DNA from: CAWAQA01 sp963784065
Lineage (GTDB): Bacteria; Acidobacteriota; Vicinamibacteria; Vicinamibacterales; UBA2999
NCBI GenBank assembly: GCA_963784065.1
Contig: CAWAQA010000009.1
Location: 310,001-374,000, forward strand
Direction of reading: 5' to 3'
DNA: 64,000 bases
Each line of letters begins with the position of its first letter. Position 1 is the stretch's first letter. Made by a program: the position numbers and the translations under genes. Below are positions 26,919 through 35,679 of this stretch, piece by piece. The notes under the pieces are model-generated. The model saw nothing but the letters and a program-made list of their open reading frames with translations, searched no databases and was not told the DNA's origin.

Positions 26919-28078
26919 GCATTCCCGTTGAAGAGCAGCGTGCGAATCGCGGCGCGTACCGATCCACTCGATCTGCAGCTCGATCGAGCTTGGCGCCGGC
27001 GGGGCCGACGCGCTTCCCCCACCCGAGAGGCCGGCGGCCCGCGCGTGGTCGAGCGGCGTGCAGGCCATCGTGCTCCTCCTGGTTGGAGCGGCGCTGGGCC
27101 GTCACGGACTGGCCATCCTGGGCGACGGCACGTTGTCGCTGCTCGATCCCGTTGTTCCCGTCGCGCTTGCCGCCTTCGGAGTACTGATCGCGTTCGAGAT
27201 CGGCGCCACGCCGTGGAGCCGCGGCCGCGACCTGACGGCGGCCAGCGTCGAGGGCCTCATCGCCGGCGCCGTCGTGACCGCCGGCACGCTGGCACTCGCC
27301 CCGCTCGTGATCGAGTCCACGCATCGGCAACCGGTGGGTGCTGGCGATCGCACTCGGCGTCTGTGCCTCGACGTCGTCGGCCCTGGCGAGTTCCACCGCC
27401 ACCCGTTCGAGCGACGCCCGCATGGTGGACATGGACGCCGTGTTGCCGATCGTTGCCGGAGGCATCGCGATGGCGGCGATGCGCGGGCAGGCCTTCCTTC
27501 CGGCGCTCTCGATCACGGCTCAAGTCGTCGGGATCTCGTTGACGGTCGCGACGGCCGGGTGGCTGCTGCTCACGCGGACCGGATCGGACACCGAACAGCG
27601 TGTGTTCAGCGTGGCCATGCTGCTCCTGCTCGGCGGCGTCGCCGATTATCTGTCGCTCTCGGCACTGATGGCCGGGCTCGTGGCCGGAGCCTTCTGGCAC
27701 GTCGCCGGGGGGACCGCACGCGAAAGCATTCGCCGCGATCTTGCGCACGTGCACCATCCGCTGGTCGCGCTGATCCTCGTCGTCGCCGGGGCGCGGACGG
27801 AGTTCACGGCGGGAATCCTGGGACTGGCCGCGGCCTATGTCGTGCTTCGTGCGGTGGGAAAGCTCGCCGGCAGCATCGCGGCCACGATCATCGATCCGGC
27901 GACGTCGCCCGACGTTGCGCCGCGCCTGCTGTCGCCGGGCATTCTGGGCATCGCCTTCGCCCTCAACGCCATGCGCGCGGTGGGACCCGACATGGCGCTC
28001 GTTCTGTCGGTGGCGGTGCTCGGCACGATCGGTTCTCAGTTGCTGGCCGGCGGCAGGCTTCCCGAGGACGGCGCTTGA
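26915..28078 (+). CDS. CPA2-type cation:proton antiporter domain protein (frameshifts)
   Basis: About 380 residues, almost entirely membrane-embedded: 'AIVLLLVGAALGRHGLAILG', 'PVALAAFGVLIAFEIGAT', 'EGLIAGAVVTAGTLALAPLV', 'LLLLGGVADYLSLSALMAGLVAGAFW' and 'GILGIAFALNAMRAVG'. The pattern of short helices and small residues resembles sodium/proton exchanger (CPA) proteins, although it is more divergent than its downstream neighbour. Frame changes lie near 27000 and 27340. The start is uncertain: GTG 26915 overlaps the previous stop, and GTG 27055 begins the conserved part. Its stop overlaps the TTG of the next gene (TTGA), indicating translational coupling. Ion specificity unknown. Confidence 0.62.
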
Positions 28079-30837
28079 GACGGCTCGCGGCGCTGGCGCT
28101 CGCCGTCGCCGCGGTGCTGTGGGTTCGTCGGGCTGGTGCGGCGGACCCGGTCGGATCGGCAGGAACGGCGCTGGCGCTTGGCTTCACGCTGCTTGGTGCG
28201 TGGGTCATCGGCGACGCGGCCAGGCGCGTGCGTCTCCCCCGCCTCACCGGGTACCTGCTGTTTGGCGTGCTGGTGGGTCCCTACCTTGGCAACGTCATCA
28301 CCGAAGCGATGGCGGCACAACTCCAGGTGGTCACCGGCATCGCGACGACCCTGATCGCCCTCATCGCCGGGTTGACGCTGAACATCGATCGTCTCGGCCG
28401 TCAGCTTCGTGCGATTGGCCGGCTGACTGCCGCCACGCTCGCGATCACCATGCTCGGGCTGGGGCTCGCTGCCTGGGTCGCCTGGCCATGGCTGCCGATC
28501 GCGCCCGACGCCACCGGCCAGGCGAAGGTCGCGATGCTCCTCCTGCTCGTGGTCATCACCGTGAGCTTCTCGCCGACGATGGTTGCCGCCGTGACCACGG
28601 AGACAGGCGCGCGCGGGCGGCTGAGCGAGCTGGTCCTGGCGATCGTCGTGCTCGCCGATCTCGGTACTGCTGGTGCTGTTCTCGTTCGCGATGCAGTTCG
28701 CCCGCTCCACCTTCGGATCCGGCGGCGACGACGGCATCGCCGTCCTCGTGAGGATGGCGTGGGAGATTGGCGGCGCCGTGGCGTTCGGCGTCCTCATCGG
28801 CGCGCTGTTCGCGCTGTACCTGCGTCACGTCGGCCGCGAGGTCACGCTCGTCCTCATCGGCGCCTGCGCGCTGCTCAGCCGGGTTGGCACCACGCAGCAG
28901 TTCGAACCGCTGCTGGCGGCGCTCGCGGCCGGGCTCGTCATCGAGAATCTGGCGATCGCTCAGGGTGACGCGCTGAAGACCGCGGTGCAGCGCGGCGCCT
29001 CGCCCGTCCTCGTGATCTTCTTCGTTTCGGTCGGGACGTCGCTCAACGTTGACGCGCTCGCGGTTGTCGGCACGGCGGCGCTGGCGCTGGCCGCGCTTCG
29101 CATCGCGCTGATCCGGCTCGGCACGGCCGTGGGCGCCCGCGCCGCGCGCGTGCCGCCGGAGCGCGTGCGCCACGTGTGGACCGGACTGGTGTCGCAGGCG
29201 GGCATTACGCTGGGCTTTGCGTCGGTCGTGGCCCTGGACTTTCCCGGTTGGGGCACGCAGGTGCAGACACTGCTGGCTGCCCTTGTTCTCATCCACGAAG
29301 TAACCGGACCGCTTCTCTTCCGGTACGGGCTGCTGCGCGAAGGCGAGCTTGGCGCGCGGCCGCCACGGCCGCTGGTCGTCGTGTCCAATCGCGAACCGTA
29401 CCTGCACAGCGAGAACGGCCGCGGCGAGATTGTGGCCAGGCCCGCAACCGGCGGCGTCGCGGTGGCGCTCGATGCGCTGATGCGCGAACGCGCCGGCGTC
29501 TGGATCGCGCACGGCGCCGGCCCGGCGGACCGGCGCGTCGTCGATGCCTCGGACAAGGTGGCGGTGCCTCCCGAGCACCCGTCGTACCAGCTTCGCCGCC
29601 TGTGGCTCGAGGAGCCGACGTTCTCGGCGTACTACAACGGGTTCGCCAACGAAGGTCTCTGGCCGCTGTGCCACCTGGTGGACGTCCGTCCGCAGTTCCG
29701 CGCGACGGACTGGGCAGGCCTACAAGGACATCAACGAACGCTTCGCCGCGGCGGTGCACGACGAGATCACGGCGCCGGACACGCCGGTCTTCATCCAGGA
29801 CTATCACCTGGCGCTGGTGGCGCCTGGCGTGCGCAGGCGGCGGCCCACCGCGCGGACGGCGCTCTTCTGGCACATCCCGTGGCCGTATCCCGATCGCCTG
29901 CGCATCTGCCCCTGGCGTCGCGACATCCTCGCCGGGCTGCTCGCCAACGATCTGCTGGCCTTCCAACTGGAACGCGATCGGCGTAATTTCCTGCTCGCCG
30001 TCGAGGAGGAGCTCAACGCGCAGGTGGAAGCGGAGTCGTCGCGGGTCGTGTTCGAGGGACGCGCCACCACCGTCGTGTCGGTGCCGATTGGCGTTGACTA
30101 CGACCGCATCCAGGGGCTGGCCGCCGACGCCGGTCTCGCGGACGAGCAGACGCGGCTGCGCCAGTTGTTCGGGCTGACGGCGGATGTGATCGGGATTGGC
30201 GTCGACCGGCTCGATTACACCAAGGGCATCCCTGAGCGGCTCGCCGCGCTCGATGAGGTGCTGACACGACGGCCCGAACTGCGCGGGCGCCTGACCTTCG
30301 TCCAGATCGGCGTGCCGTCACGGTCGGAGGTCGGCACCTACGCGGCCATCGAGGCCGAGATCGGCCGGCGCATCGCGGAGGTCAACGCGCGTCACGCCGT
30401 GGCGGGACGGCCGGTACCCATCGTCTACTACCAGGCGCCGCTGACGATCACGAGCCTCGTGGCGCTCTACCGGCTCGCGCACTTCTGCATCGTCAGCTCG
30501 CTTCACGACGGGATGAACCTGGTCGCGAAGGAGTTCGTCGCCGCGCGCGACGACGACGACGGCGTGCTCGTCCTCAGCGCGCTGGCCGGCGCGGCGCAGG
30601 AACTGCGCGACGCCTTGATCATCAACCCGTACGACGTGGATCGGGTTCGCCCACGCGCTCGAAGCGGCGATCGACATGCCTGCGCACGAGCGCCGTGCGC
30701 GGATGCGCGCCATGCGCCGCGCCGTCGCCGGACGGAACGTATTCGGCTGGGCCTCGGACATTCTCGAGGGACTGGAAAGCCTGTGGACCAAGCCGCTGCA
30801 CTACTCCGTGCGGCGGTGGGAGGAGATGTCGGTGTGA
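28075..30837 (+). CDS. Cation:proton antiporter (CPA2/KefB-like) fused to GT20 trehalose-6-phosphate synthase (three frameshifts)
   Basis: About 920 residues. Residues 1-425 are a CPA2 transporter with the classic entry '[21 protein letters not shown]', '[19 protein letters not shown]', '[12 protein letters not shown]' and a last helix ending '[14 protein letters not shown]'. Without a stop or internal start the frame runs straight into a GT20 domain: '[17 protein letters not shown]', '[15 protein letters not shown]', '[13 protein letters not shown]', '[20 protein letters not shown]', '[15 protein letters not shown]' and '[13 protein letters not shown]'. These match the glucose-6-phosphate and UDP-glucose binding residues of OtsA-type enzymes. 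The junction lies inside one uninterrupted 437-codon frame (28673-29986), so the fusion does not depend on frame repair. Frame changes lie near 28665, 29720 and 30642. A related GT20 activity (e.g. glucosylglycerol-phosphate synthase) is possible. Confidence 0.83.
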
Positions 30838-31087
30838 GGAGGCGAACGCAGGCCGGTCCTGCGGCGGGTCAGAAAAATCCGCCCTACGCGCAATGGCGCG
30901 ACCGTAGGCCGGGTCCTTTTGGACCGGGCGCTGAGGCGGGTCTGAAAAGACCCGCCCTACGGTCGATCACGGGCCGGCTGAAGCCGGCCCCTACGAGGAC
31001 GGCAAGATCGTACGTAGGGGCCGGCTTCAGCCGGCCCGGTTAGGTGGCGGGTCTGAAAAACAACTCGCCGTACGCTCAATCGGATTG
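30838..31087. repeat. Intergenic cluster of at least five palindromes
   Basis: Copies: an imperfect GGCGGgt...CCGCC hairpin near 30871; GGTCC-TTTT-GGACC (30912-30925); GGCGGGTCT-GAAA-AGACCCGCC (30935-30956); GGGCCGGC-TGAA-GCCGGCCC (30971-30990) and its inverse with TTCA (31018-31037). Several are flanked by CCTACG or CGTAGG. The cluster follows the antiporter-TPS stop and precedes the minus-strand gene stop at 31088; no gene is seen. Confidence 0.8.
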
Positions 31088-31852
31088 CTACTTGTCCACT
31101 GCGGGCTTGGCCACGACTTCCAGATACCGCAGGGCCTCCGAGGGCACGCAGAGCTGCTCCTCGAGCGCTTTCCCTCGTTTCAACGCCAGCTTCATCGCGA
31201 CGAACGGCTTCTGGTACATCTCGCGGTCGTCGATGGTGACGATGAGCTCGAGAGTATCTGCATCGACGCGGCGGTAGCGTTCCTCAATGCGGGCGCCGAC
31301 ACCATGGGGATGACCGTACTCGTCACCCCAGCTCGTCTCCGTGGCGCCGGTCGTCTCCACCACGAAGGTGTAATCGCCGACCCAGCGTCCGATCGAGTAG
31401 CCATACCATTTCGGGTCGGCGGACTGCGGATTGGCGCCGCCGACCTCTGCCGGAAGCGATCGGCCATCGGTCCAGATCTCGCGAAACGCCCGTTGGTACT
31501 GCAGCAGCTGCACGACCCGGTTCGGCGACTGCACGAACTCCATGCCGCGCAGCTCGTGCAGCACGCTGCGTGGAAACCCGAGCGGATCGCAGGTGACGAG
31601 CGGGTCGTCCGACTCGGCCACGGGCACGGCTCGAGGGCCGTACATCGGTTTCGCCGCGTCGAAGAGCGCCTGCCCTCTCGCCGTCATGGGCGCCGTCGGC
31701 TCCAGGGCCGGAGCGGCGACCCCCAGCCAGACGCCGCTCACATCGCGGCGCGGCGGTCCAGCCGGCTTGCTGTCGGCCGCACGCTGTTGACCTGCCGCCA
31801 CCATCGCCGCCGACAACGAGACGGCCGCGAGCCCGAGCATGTATGAGCGCAT
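31088..31852 (-). CDS. Secreted protein related to the PDLQG/RWDGDTLVVD family
   Basis: 254 residues, unbroken. A signal peptide (YMLGLAAVSLSAAMVAAGQQ) begins at the chosen ATG; the frame extends 27 codons further up without support. The N-terminal 'PPRRDVSGVWLGVAAP' corresponds to the PDLQGMW region. The C-terminal half has 'GRWVGDYTFVVETTG', 'ADTLELIVTIDDREMYQKPF' in the place of RWDGDTLVVD and EDPKVFTRPW. A Cys in 'VTCDPLGFPRSV' matches the conserved Cys of the family. Function unknown. It is divergent from the DUF6152 gene at 31991 with 138 bases between starts, so the two may share a control region. Confidence 0.75.
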   Translation of the reverse strand: MRSYMLGLAAVSLSAAMVAAGQQRAADSKPAGPPRRDVSGVWLGVAAPALEPTAPMTARGQALFDAAKPMYGPRAVPVAESDDPLVTCDPLGFPRSVLHELRGMEFVQSPNRVVQLLQYQRAFREIWTDGRSLPAEVGGANPQSADPKWYGYSIGRWVGDYTFVVETTGATETSWGDEYGHPHGVGARIEERYRRVDADTLELIVTIDDREMYQKPFVAMKLALKRGKALEEQLCVPSEALRYLEVVAKPAVDK

Positions 31853-31990
31853 CGCCAGAGTCTCCGCGTCCCTGGACGGCAGGGCCGCTACTCGCACGTC
31901 AAGGGACGTGTCACCGCGTATTCGCGATAGCATACGCCAGCGGCCCCACCGTGATGGTGGCGCGCCCGTTTACGCGCGCAGGAGCGTGGC

Positions 31991-32401
31991 ATGAAGAGGA
32001 AGTCCATCCTGGTGTGCCTGGTCACCATCGTGGCGGCGATGGGCGCGGCCGCGTCGGCCCATCACTCGGCCGCCGCGTACGACAACACGACCATCGTGCT
32101 GAACAACGCGACGATGCGGAACATGGTGTGGGCCAACCCGCACACGATTCTGACCTTTGAGGTGAAGGACGCCGGCGGCGCCGCGGCCAGCTGGAATGCC
32201 GAATCCGGCAGCCCGTCCGCCCTGACGCGCATGGGTTGGAACCGCAACTCTCTGAAGGCCGGCGATGCGGTCACCATCGAACTCTTTCCCGCCAGGAACG
32301 GCGCCAAGGTGGGCCGTCTCGCCAAGGTCACCCTCGCGGACGGCACGCAGCTGCGGGATAGTCAGGGGACCGAAGGCAGCGTCGGCAAGCCGTTGCCCTG
32401 A
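31991..32401 (+). CDS. DUF6152 family secreted protein
   Basis: 136 residues. Signal peptide (ILVCLVTIVAAMGAAASA), then 'HHSAAAYDNTTIVLNNATMRN' and 'MVWANPHTILTFEVKD', the same layout as the protein at 5855 ('HHSFAAEFD...MDWVNPHGWIYVDV'). The C-terminal 'GRLAKVTLADGTQLRDS' matches the 'ARSVTFKDGRNF' strand. Function unknown. It is divergently paired with the secreted protein at 31088. Confidence 0.82.
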   Translation: MKRKSILVCLVTIVAAMGAAASAHHSAAAYDNTTIVLNNATMRNMVWANPHTILTFEVKDAGGAAASWNAESGSPSALTRMGWNRNSLKAGDAVTIELFPARNGAKVGRLAKVTLADGTQLRDSQGTEGSVGKPLP

Positions 32402-32429
32402 ACCGATTCGCGGCCGGGCTCAGGTGCAG

Positions 32430-32449
32430 GGCGGGTCCTGGGACCCGCC
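32430..32449. terminator. Hairpin between convergent genes
   Basis: Perfect stem with arms GGCGGGTCC and GGACCCGCC and a TG loop, 28 bases after the DUF6152 stop and 20 bases before the TonB receptor stop on the other strand. It has the same arm core (GGCGGGTC) as a palindrome at 30935. Confidence 0.6.
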
Positions 32450-32468
32450 ACCGCGCGTCCCGGATCGA

Positions 32469-34811
32469 TCAAAACGTCAACTGGATCCCGATTCGCGCGG
32501 ATCGCGGCAGCGCCGGATGCGTGTGGATGTCCTCCACGCCCTCGTCTGGTTCCCCGGCCAATCGAGACGCGTAGAAGTAGTCGATGTCCGAGACGCTGGC
32601 GTCGAAGATGTTGAACGCTTCGAGTACCAGCCGGGCCCTGGTGGAGAGGCGGTAGCCGACTTCCCCATTCCACAAGGTCGTCGCCTCGGAATTCACGCTT
32701 GCATCTTCAACCAGCGGACGCGGGCCGAAGTGGCGGACGCGCAGGCTGCCGAAAACGCGCTGTTGCGGTTCGAAGGTGAGACCCCCCGCGATCACCCGAT
32801 CGAGTGCACCGGGAATGCGGGCGCCCGCGGCATCGCCGTCCGTGAAGCGCGCGCGCGAAAACGAGATGTCGGCATCGGCGGTCAGCCACGGACGCAGGCG
32901 CCAGTAGTTGGTCCACTCGACGCCGACCCGGCGGCTGGGCCGGCCGGCCTCCGTCGTTCCCGCGTCGCCGACGAAGAGCAGCTCGGAATCGATGCCCAGG
33001 TACCACAACGAGAGCGTCGACTGGAGGCCTCGCACGCGCACGGTGCGGACGCCGAGCTCGGCACCTCTGGCCCGCACCAGCGGCGTCACGCGGTGCGCTG
33101 GGCCGCCGGTCTGCGGATCCACCCGAATCACGGCGCCTCGTGCGTCGTTGCTGTGAAAGCCCGTCCCGGCATTCACGTAGAGCTCGGTTCCCGCCCAGGG
33201 CCCCAGGACCGCGCCGAACTTGGGACTGATCAGGCCATCGGATCCATCGCCTGAGTTCAACGGGTTGTCCGACGTCACCGAGAACTGATAGACGTCGGCC
33301 CGCAGCCCGAGCGTCGTCCGCAGCGCGCGCGACCATTCGATCTCGCTCTGCGCATAGGTCCCGATCATCGTCTGACCGACCTCGTCTTCCCTCGTTGTCG
33401 ACAGCCGCTGCTGCGCCGCGGTGTGATAGAGGCCCACCGGCGCGAGCCAGTCACGGCGGATCTGCACACCTGCGGCGTTCTCGGTGTGCCGCTCGAAGAA
33501 GTGGCCCAGCCGCCGGTAGGTGACCCGTCCTCCGGCGGCCGTCCGGCGCTCGGCCTGCTCGAACTGATCGCCGTGTTCCGGATCGTCCAGGAAGTACGTG
33601 AAGTTCGAGAACAGGTTGAGGCTGTTGTGGAGAACGAACGCGGCGGCGCGAACCGACGATGGTCCGATCGAGCGCTGGAACTCCGCCGCGATGGTCTGGC
33701 GGCTCGTCCTGCCGCCGTCGGTCGGATCGAGGAAGCCGAAGCGTGAGATCAGCCCGCTGGCGATGGCGCGATTGGCCACCTGGTCCGTCGAATCCCAGTC
33801 GGACCAGTAGCCCGTGCCCGTCAGCGAGAACCCGTTCCGATTGTCGCCGCGGCTGTACCGCACGACGCCGTTGATCTTCTGGTAGCCGTCCGCCCGCACC
33901 CACGGTCCGTCGTTGCGACCGAGTTCGATCGCGCCAAGCAGGTAGCCGCCGGCGACGCGGGGCGAGGCTGCGCCGAACAGCCGTCCCCATCCATCGTTGC
34001 CTGCGCTGAACCGCACCATCGGGCGATCGAGCTGATTCACATAGTTGATGCTGGCCGCGCCGGCCGCCGAGAAGTCCCCTTCGTCCGCGAAGTACGGCCC
34101 CTTCTTGAACTGGACGCTGCTGACCAGCTCGGGGATCAGGAACCCGACATCCGCATAGCCGTGCGCGTGCGCCCCCGTGGGTGTGTTCACCGGCACCCCG
34201 GCGACCGTCGTCGAGAAGTCGGTGCCGTGATCGAGATTGAACCCACGCAGGTAGTACTGGTTGGCCTTGCCCTCGCCGCTGTGCTGGCTGACGATCAGGC
34301 CCGGCACTGTTTCGAGCACCTCGCCGGCACGCATGATCGGACGCGCGGCGAGCTGCTCGGCGGTGATCGCGCCCTGGCTGGCCGCAGACGCGATGCCCAC
34401 CAGGTTCTCCGCGGGGTTCTCGACATCGGCGACGTTGCGAAACGTGCCGGCCCCGGTCACGATCACGTCCGCGCTCAACGACAGCGTCAGCACGGCATTC
34501 GCCGTGACGGCGCTGCCAGGCGTGACGGTGACGCTGCGTCTCACCACGGTGAAGTTGATCGCGCGGAACGTGAGCTCGGCCGGGCCCGCCGGCACCGCAT
34601 CGAACCGGTATGCGCCTGTGCCGTCGGTCATCGCGTTCAATTCGCCGGCGTCCGTGACCAGGTCGATCGTGACGCCAGGCAGTGCGGCGCCGGTCTGGTC
34701 CAGCGCCCGGCCCGCCACGATGCCTCGCTGCTGAGCATAGGCGTCCCGCGTCCACGCCGCGGGCACGACAAGGACGATGATTGCCATCCCGACTCGCAGC
34801 GCCAGATGCAT
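32469..34811 (-). CDS. TonB-dependent receptor with carboxypeptidase-regulatory-like N-terminus (intact)
   Basis: 780 residues, no frame change. Signal peptide (MAIIVLVVPAAWTRDAYAQ), a short CarboxypepD_reg-like domain ('IVAGRALDQTGAALPGVTIDL...GPAELTFRAINF'), then a classic plug: 'GAITAEQLAARPIMRAGEVL', 'ETVPGLIVSQHSGEGKANQY', 'YLRGFNLDHGTDFSTTVAGV'. The barrel ends in 'ALPRSARIGIQLTF' with a terminal Phe. The plug is of the siderophore/metal receptor kind rather than the Oar type of the receptors at 16544 and 55475. Being intact in the same contig, it is a useful control against the frameshifted genes. Confidence 0.9.
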   Translation of the reverse strand: MHLALRVGMAIIVLVVPAAWTRDAYAQQRGIVAGRALDQTGAALPGVTIDLVTDAGELNAMTDGTGAYRFDAVPAGPAELTFRAINFTVVRRSVTVTPGSAVTANAVLTLSLSADVIVTGAGTFRNVADVENPAENLVGIASAASQGAITAEQLAARPIMRAGEVLETVPGLIVSQHSGEGKANQYYLRGFNLDHGTDFSTTVAGVPVNTPTGAHAHGYADVGFLIPELVSSVQFKKGPYFADEGDFSAAGAASINYVNQLDRPMVRFSAGNDGWGRLFGAASPRVAGGYLLGAIELGRNDGPWVRADGYQKINGVVRYSRGDNRNGFSLTGTGYWSDWDSTDQVANRAIASGLISRFGFLDPTDGGRTSRQTIAAEFQRSIGPSSVRAAAFVLHNSLNLFSNFTYFLDDPEHGDQFEQAERRTAAGGRVTYRRLGHFFERHTENAAGVQIRRDWLAPVGLYHTAAQQRLSTTREDEVGQTMIGTYAQSEIEWSRALRTTLGLRADVYQFSVTSDNPLNSGDGSDGLISPKFGAVLGPWAGTELYVNAGTGFHSNDARGAVIRVDPQTGGPAHRVTPLVRARGAELGVRTVRVRGLQSTLSLWYLGIDSELLFVGDAGTTEAGRPSRRVGVEWTNYWRLRPWLTADADISFSRARFTDGDAAGARIPGALDRVIAGGLTFEPQQRVFGSLRVRHFGPRPLVEDASVNSEATTLWNGEVGYRLSTRARLVLEAFNIFDASVSDIDYFYASRLAGEPDEGVEDIHTHPALPRSARIGIQLTF

Positions 34812-35038
34812 CGTCAAGTGATCGAGTCTAAATGGTGAACCAGTCACGAGGCGGCAGTCTGGCTCGCATCTCAATCTTCCCTTACGCACCATCGCGCCCT
34901 TCGGATTGGGTGCGGCAATGTGTGCACCGCGGTCGAGCCGACGCGCCGTTTCCGGCACGCGCTTCCCAACCGCTTCTGACGAAGAATTCAGCGATTTTTC
35001 AGTCTCGGCGTGCCGGACGTTCGGTATCCTAGGCAGCC
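34812..35038. other. Divergent promoter region
   Basis: 227 bases between the starts of the TonB receptor (minus) and the DksA-like gene (plus). It must hold both promoters. I see an AT-richer stretch near 34980-35000 ('gaagaattcagcgatttttcag') but no convincing -35/-10 pair or dyad. Confidence 0.3.
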
Positions 35039-35476
35039 ATGCCGAAAAGAGCCGTCTTGACGACGTCACGCGCGGCCGCGCTGAGGACGTTGCTCGAGAG
35101 CCGCCGCCGGCGAGCTGACGACCGAGCTGAACGGGCAGATTCGGCACGTCCGCTCGAGAGACGGCGAGATTGGCGACGTCTCCGACGACCAGGACGGCGC
35201 CGAGGCCGACATCCAGGAGGACATCGACCTCGCGCTGATCCAGATCAAGGCCCAGGTACTCACCGGATCGACATGGCCCTGCGCCGCCTCGAACAGGGTG
35301 TCTACGGCGACTGCGTGGAGTGCGGCGGGCCGATCTCGCAGGGACGCTTGAGCGCGCTCCCGTTTGCCATTCGCTGCAAGACATGTGAGGAGACGCGTGA
35401 GAACACGGCGACTGGCGGACCGCGTCAGCCGCAGCGTCGTGGTCACGGGAGCGCCTCCCTGGACATCATCGACTGA
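35039..35476 (+). CDS. DksA/TraR-type C4 zinc-finger protein (two compensating frameshifts)
   Basis: About 145 residues. N-terminal 'AVLTTSRAAALRTLLESRRR', then between about 35108 and 35263 the correct reading is in a second frame: 'ELTTELNGQIRHVRSRDGE', 'DDQDGAEADIQEDIDLALIQ', the acidic coiled-coil hairpin typical of DksA-like proteins. The original frame resumes at 'RIDMALRRLEQGVYGDC' with the zinc site 'CVECGGPISQGRLSALPFAIRCKTCEE' (four Cys). Such proteins bind RNA polymerase in the secondary channel or act as small transcription modulators. The two shifts cancel, which is expected of random indels read in one ORF. Confidence 0.8.
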   Translation: MPKRAVLTTSRAAALRTLLESRRRRADDRAERADSARPLERRRDWRRLRRPGRRRGRHPGGHRPRADPDQGPGTHRIDMALRRLEQGVYGDCVECGGPISQGRLSALPFAIRCKTCEETRENTATGGPRQPQRRGHGSASLDIID

Positions 35477-35603
35477 GCCGGCGGGCCGAGGAGCCCTCCC
35501 CACCGCGGGCACGCCACAGAATGGCGTACCCGCGATGAGGTCGGGGACGCGCTCGGAGGTACGAGCGCGTCTAGACTGAGCGAAGCGATCGCGCGATTCA
35601 ACT

Positions 35604-35630
35604 GAAGAATTGCTGAACTTTTGTTCAGAG
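35604..35630. promoter_or_regulatory. Dyad CTGAAC-TTTT-GTTCAG, copy 2
   Basis: A perfect 6-bp dyad with a 4-base centre (35613-35628), preceded by GAAGAATTG. It matches the element at 48980-49010 over about 27 bases. It lies 50 bases beyond the 3' end of the efflux operon. It resembles ArsR/SmtB-type operators (TGAA...TTCA inverted repeats), by analogy only. No ribosome site or gene follows in either direction. Confidence 0.45.
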
Positions 35631-35679
35631 ACTCCTGACAGGCCGCAAGGCTGGGCCGGCGAGCCGCCTCTGCTGGTCC

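Noticed and set aside
30838..31087. CRISPR array
   Set aside because: Repeats are palindromic, of several classes and unevenly spaced, with no unique spacers of constant length and no cas genes.
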